Assembly: GCA_016212085.1 (NCBI GenBank)
Contig: JACRHL010000019.1
Location: forward strand, 1 to 64,000
Direction: 5' to 3'
Origin: Nitrospirota bacterium
GTDB taxonomy: Bacteria; Nitrospirota; JACRHL01
DNA length: 64,000 nucleotides
A program made the position numbers and the translations under genes. The notes beneath the pieces are model-generated. The model made no database searches. It was not told the DNA's origin and worked only from the letters and a program-made list of their open reading frames with translations. This document shows, one piece after another, positions 60,686 to 64,000 of this stretch (positions are counted from its first letter, which is position 1; each line of letters starts with the position of its first letter).

Positions 60686-61079
60686 GGGCGCGGCCGGACG
60701 GAACGGGCAACCACGCGGGACCGGATGGGGAACACCGGTCCCGCGCCGGCCCGGCGCATACCCCCCTCGAATCCGGGAACGGCGTGCGATTTTTCCCCCG
60801 GCCGGAAAATAATCCCGCACAAATCGGAAAAATGCGCTATAGTGGTGCCTTACCCTCCCGAGAAAGGGAGGCTGCGTCACCCGCCTTTACGGCATCCCCT
60901 TGAAAACGGGCTTCCTTGGTTGGCAACGCAACGGCGCGGGCATGATGTCCCGTGCCACCCTTGGAACCCCGCGACTTCCCCTGCCAGTGGTATCCGCGCG
61001 CGTCTGAACTTGTTCGGGCCCGGTTTCGCTTCATGAACCACGCGCCGCCACCCCAACGGCGGAACAGGACGTTATTACA
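60686..61079 (+). promoter_or_regulatory. Long leader of the DEAD-box helicase gene
   Basis: A -10-like TATAGT at 60838-60843 (upstream -35 poor) would give a leader of about 230 bases. It begins with a strong hairpin, CCTCCC GAGAAA GGGAGG (60854-60871). Long structured leaders are usual for cold-induced helicase mRNAs. No coding frame in it is convincing. Confidence 0.4.
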
Positions 61080-62357
61080 TTGAATTTCCAGGACGTCGGC
61101 CTAGACGCCTCCCTGCTGCGCGCCCTCGATGCGTGCGGCTTCACCCAACCCACCGAGATCCAAAGCCGCGCCATCCCGGCGGCCCTCGCCGGGCGCGACC
61201 TGTTCGCCTCGGCACAAACCGGCACCGGCAAGACGGCGGCCTTCGCGCTGCCCATCCTGCACCGGCTGCTCACCGGCCCCGTCGTGCGCGGCAACGGTCC
61301 CCGCGCCCTGATCCTGGCCCCCACCCGCGAGCTGGCCCATCAGGTGGGCGAGTCGTTCCGCACCCTGGGGCGGTTCGCCCGCTTCCGCATGGGCACCGTG
61401 GTGGGCGGCATGGCCTTCGGCCCGCAGATCCACCTTTTGCGCGCCCCGCTCGACGTGCTGGTGGCCACCCCCGGCCGCCTCATCGACCATATGGAACGCG
61501 GCAACGTCGACTTCGCGCGGCTCGAGGTGCTGGTGCTGGACGAGGCCGACCGCATGCTCGACATGGGCTTTCTGCCCGCGGTCACCCAGATCGTCAACGC
61601 CACCCCGGCCACGCGCCAGACCATGCTGTTCTCCGCCACCCTCGAGGGCAGGATCCTCGATGTGGCCCGGAAGCACCTCAAGGAGCCGGAGCAGATCCGC
61701 CTCGCCGCCCCCAAGCTGCGCCACGAGGGCATCTCCCAGTGGATGCACGCCGTGCGCAACCAGGGCCAGAAGCGCGCCACGCTCGACCACCTGCTGCAAG
61801 ACCCGGACATCGGCCAGGTGGTGGTGTTCGCGGGCACCCGCTTGCGCGCCGAGCAACTGGCCGCCACCCTGGCGGACCAGGGCCACGCCAGCGCCCCCCT
61901 GCAAGGCGACATGACCCAGGCGGCGCGCCAGCGCACCGTGGATCAGATGCGCCGCGGCCGGGTGCGGGTGCTGGTGGCCACCGACGTGGCCGCCCGCGGC
62001 CTGGACGTGCCGGGCATCAGCCACGTCATCAACTTCGACCTGCCGATGACCCCGGAGGATTACATCCACCGCATCGGCCGCACCGGCCGCGCCGGCGCCT
62101 CGGGCATCGCCATCTCCCTGGTGACGCCGGAGGATAACGGCAAGCTGAGGCGCATCGAACGCCTCATCGGCCACCCGGTGGAGTCGCGCGTGGTCCCCGG
62201 CCGCGTCCCGGTCAACGCCGGCCACGCCGTGGCGACGATGGACCGGCCGCGCCGGCGCGACGCGCCCGCATTTCCTGACCATTCCAACCCCAACCCCGTG
62301 CCGGACGGGCGCGGGCGCCGTCCCAACCGCTTCGGCGGTCGTTCGGCGGCCCGCTAA
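61080..62357 (+). CDS. DEAD-box ATP-dependent RNA helicase (RhlE-like)
   Basis: 425 residues from a TTG start. All helicase motifs are present: the Q motif (GFTQPTEIQSRAIP), SAQTGTGKTAAFALP, PTRELAHQV, ATPGRLIDH, VLDEADRMLDMGF, FSATL, VVVFAGTR, ATDVAARGLDVPG and YIHRIGRTGRAG. The short basic C-terminus (DGRGRRPNRFGGRSAAR) favours RNA binding as in RhlE. It sits 52 bases before an RRM gene, a pair often induced together at low temperature. Confidence 0.92.
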   Translation: MNFQDVGLDASLLRALDACGFTQPTEIQSRAIPAALAGRDLFASAQTGTGKTAAFALPILHRLLTGPVVRGNGPRALILAPTRELAHQVGESFRTLGRFARFRMGTVVGGMAFGPQIHLLRAPLDVLVATPGRLIDHMERGNVDFARLEVLVLDEADRMLDMGFLPAVTQIVNATPATRQTMLFSATLEGRILDVARKHLKEPEQIRLAAPKLRHEGISQWMHAVRNQGQKRATLDHLLQDPDIGQVVVFAGTRLRAEQLAATLADQGHASAPLQGDMTQAARQRTVDQMRRGRVRVLVATDVAARGLDVPGISHVINFDLPMTPEDYIHRIGRTGRAGASGIAISLVTPEDNGKLRRIERLIGHPVESRVVPGRVPVNAGHAVATMDRPRRRDAPAFPDHSNPNPVPDGRGRRPNRFGGRSAAR

Positions 62358-62409
62358 ACCCGGCTTGGGTCAGCATGACCTGTCCATTCATTAATTGAGA
62401 GAGAAGACG

Positions 62410-62715
62410 ATGAATCTTTTTGTTGGCAACCTTTCCTTCGAGACCACCGACCAGGATCTGCGCGAGGCCTTCGGGAGCTTCGGCCAGGTGTCCTCGGCCA
62501 CCGTCATCACCGACCGCGAGACGGGCCGTTCGCGCGGCTTCGGCTTCGTCGAGATGAACGCGGACGCGGAAGCCCGCGCCGCCATCGAGGGCCTGAACGA
62601 GAAGGCCCTGCACGGCCGCAACCTGCGCGTCAACGAGGCCCAGCCCCGCGAGGCGGGTCGTAGCGGCGGCGGCGGTGGTGCCGGCGGCGGCGGTCGCGGT
62701 CGCGGCCGCTTCTAG
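62410..62715 (+). CDS. Single-RRM glycine-rich RNA-binding protein
   Basis: 101 residues. RNP2 is LFVGNLSFETTD (residues 3-14) and RNP1 is SRGFGFVEM (about 42-50). The C-terminus is a Gly/Arg tail ([16 protein letters not shown]). It resembles the cyanobacterial and proteobacterial Rbp proteins that act in cold adaptation. The ATG follows GAGAGAGAAG. A strong terminator closes the unit. Confidence 0.93.
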   Translation: MNLFVGNLSFETTDQDLREAFGSFGQVSSATVITDRETGRSRGFGFVEMNADAEARAAIEGLNEKALHGRNLRVNEAQPREAGRSGGGGGAGGGGRGRGRF

Positions 62716-62770
62716 GCCCCAAACCGCCGCTCGGGGCATCCCCCCGTCCGGCGGCGCCTGAACAAGACGA

Positions 62771-62808
62771 ACCAGGGGTGGACCATCCGGTCCGCCCCTG
62801 GTTTTTTT
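62771..62808 (+). terminator. Intrinsic terminator after the RRM gene
   Basis: ACCAGGGGTGGACC, loop ATCC, GGTCCGCCCCTGGT, then TTTTTTT. A 14-pair stem with one G-U pair and a clean T-run. Confidence 0.92.
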
Positions 62809-62930
62809 GTGCCCGCCGTTCGGTCCCCAAGGGGGACGGCCGCCGGGCGGAATGACGGCGCCGTGAACGGGGCGCTACCGTCGACCGCCACGAGCCCCGC
62901 GCGGCGCTGCCCCGGCCGATCCGTCCGGGA

Positions 62931-63329
62931 TCAGGCGGGACGGTCCGCGCCCAGCCGCGCCGGCGCGGTCTGGTGGAGCATGATGGCGTTGCCGTCCGGG
63001 TCCAGGACGAAGGCCATGCGGCACACGTCCCGCCCCTGGTCGTCCTGGTTGAGCCAGGGCTCCATCCCGATGCGCGCCCCCGCCGCCCGCAGGCGCGCCA
63101 CCTCGCCATCGATGTCGTCGGTCTCCAGCGCCAGGTAGGGCGTGGGCGTCTCCGAGTATTTGGGCGAGAAGGTATCCAGGGCGACGGTCTGACCGTCGGG
63201 CGTGGTGAACTCGCTCCACACCCCCTGAAAATCCGCGCCGGGGGCCAGCCCCAGCACCTCGCCATAAAAACGCCTGGCGGCCCCCATGTCGCGCACGGGA
63301 TGGGCGACGAAGGCGACGCGGGTGATCAT
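62931..63329 (-). CDS. Glyoxalase/VOC-family protein
   Basis: 132 residues. Vicinal-oxygen-chelate fold: VAFVAHPVRDMGAARRFYGE (first metal His and helix), GLAPGADFQGVWSEF, YLALETDDIDGEVARLRAAG and FVLDPDGNAIMLHQ (second half). The substrate is unknown. The ATG at 63329 follows AAGGAGGGGG. Confidence 0.85.
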   Translation of the reverse strand: MITRVAFVAHPVRDMGAARRFYGEVLGLAPGADFQGVWSEFTTPDGQTVALDTFSPKYSETPTPYLALETDDIDGEVARLRAAGARIGMEPWLNQDDQGRDVCRMAFVLDPDGNAIMLHQTAPARLGADRPA

Positions 63330-63625
63330 GGCCCCCTCCTTTCCCGCCGGGGCGGGGTTCGAGTCTTGCCGATACTGCCGACCCCCCGTTCTACGCCGGA
63401 CAGGCACCGGGTTGCAAGCCCGTTGGCGCCGAGGACAAATGATGCCGACGGCCCGGCGGGGTACCCCGTGGCATGTTCGGGTGGCCGCATTGAGGTGAGC
63501 GTCGGTCGAAGGCCCACGATCTCACGCATCATTGCGGTCAGCACGCCTCACGGCCTACGCATTGCGTTTCGATAGATACGCGCATATAGTGAACCACCGC
63601 CTGACCACACGACAGGGATTTGTAT
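63330..63625. other. Composition boundary
   Basis: About 300 bp in which the sequence changes from GC-rich to AT-rich, clearly so after about 63540. No integrase, attachment repeat or tRNA end is seen. CATATAGTG at 63583-63591 and AGGGAT at 63614-63619 could serve as -10 and ribosome site for the following gene. Confidence 0.5.
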
Positions 63626-64000
63626 ATGCTGCAACGAATCGCGTTAATCAAAAACGTCGGCAGATTCGCGACCTGTAAACCTTCAGATGCAACACTAAAA
63701 AAGTTCACTCTCATATACGGTGAGAACGGGCTAGGAAAGTCGACACTATGCGCAATCATTCGGTCCTTATCGTCTGGATCAATATCGCCAATAGCGTCAC
63801 GAACACGACTCGGAGAACACCCAGACAAAACTCAAAAAATCGAGATCTTATTAAAAGGCTCATCGATCGAATTCGAACAAAACGCCTGGTCGACAGGATA
63901 TACCGGCATTGAAATATTTGACCACGACTTCATCCACGGAAACGTCTACGCTGCAGACTCCATTACCTCCGACCACAGACAAAACCTATGTACCTTCGCA
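63626..64000 (+). CDS. AAA-family ATPase, N-terminal part (AAA_13/RloC-like), cut by the window end
   Basis: 125 codons are visible and the frame runs off the window. MLQRIALIKNVGRFATC followed by FTLIYGENGLGKSTLCAIIR: Walker A at residues 32-40, then IFDHDFIHGNVYAAD and DHRQNLC. This start is typical of large SMC/ABC-like ATPases of the AAA_13 group, such as the ATPase part of RloC/PrrC anticodon nucleases and many defence-island proteins. Base composition and codon use differ sharply from the rest of the window. The effector domain, if any, lies outside. Confidence 0.75.
   Translation, partial: MLQRIALIKNVGRFATCKPSDATLKKFTLIYGENGLGKSTLCAIIRSLSSGSISPIASRTRLGEHPDKTQKIEILLKGSSIEFEQNAWSTGYTGIEIFDHDFIHGNVYAADSITSDHRQNLCTFA

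Overview
The window is a GC-rich bacterial chromosome segment. The protein-coding genes use G or C at almost every third codon position. The gene content points to a Gram-negative proteobacterium: MipA/OmpV and YajG-type outer-envelope proteins, many lipoproteins, and a complete division and cell wall (dcw) cluster ordered mraZ-rsmH-ftsL-ftsI-murE-murF-mraY-murD-ftsW-murG-murC-murB-ddl-ftsQ-ftsA-ftsZ. murB between murC and ddl, and pgeF-yggS-proC-yggT-yggU directly after ftsZ, would suit a deep-branching or alpha/gamma-type lineage. I cannot name the taxon from sequence alone.

Layout. 1-5.3 kb: an ankyrin lipoprotein, a secreted cysteine-containing protein, a hemerythrin and an acyl-CoA ligase. 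5.3-7.4 kb: an accessory cassette holding an M23 peptidase without signal peptide, two small secreted proteins, gene-tail duplications and a palindromic repeat. It looks like a recombining toxin/immunity-type locus. 7.5-10.2 kb: GNAT acetyltransferase, map, sfsA and a SprT-like protein. 10.4-29 kb: the dcw operon, with a recognisable promoter and a four-unit MraZ operator. Its genes are mostly joined by ATGA/GTGA overlaps. 29-32.3 kb: the pgeF-yggS-proC-yggT-yggU genes, split twice by repeat elements. 32.4-46.1 kb: an acyltransferase, an oxidoreductase, three cyclic-di-GMP enzymes, a CBS protein, a VanZ-like protein, a TetR regulator, a thioredoxin-like protein and YbgC. One of the cyclases is coupled to a solute-binding lipoprotein. 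46-50.8 kb: a TPR protein, a methyltransferase, leuA and a membrane protein. 50.9-51.6 kb: an AT-rich AbiGi-like abortive-infection gene. 51.8-59.9 kb: housekeeping genes (HhH glycosylase, MipA, CutA, DAHP synthase, lipoproteins, archease, RtcB). 60.3-62.7 kb: an AhpD-like protein, a DEAD-box helicase and an RRM protein. 62.9 kb to the end: a glyoxalase-family gene, then an abrupt AT-rich shift into an AAA ATPase gene cut by the window edge. This is probably the rim of a defence island.

Scattered through the intergenic spaces are two related families of short palindromic elements, here called A (about 140-167 bp, with terminal inverted repeats beginning GGGCAC) and B (about 135 bp, with the central hairpin CGTRGCAGCGCYACG). 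There are four good A copies, two decayed A copies and four B copies. One A copy sits at a junction that carries a duplicated piece of the acyl-CoA ligase gene, so the elements appear to take part in local rearrangement. No rRNA, tRNA, CRISPR array or transposase gene was found.
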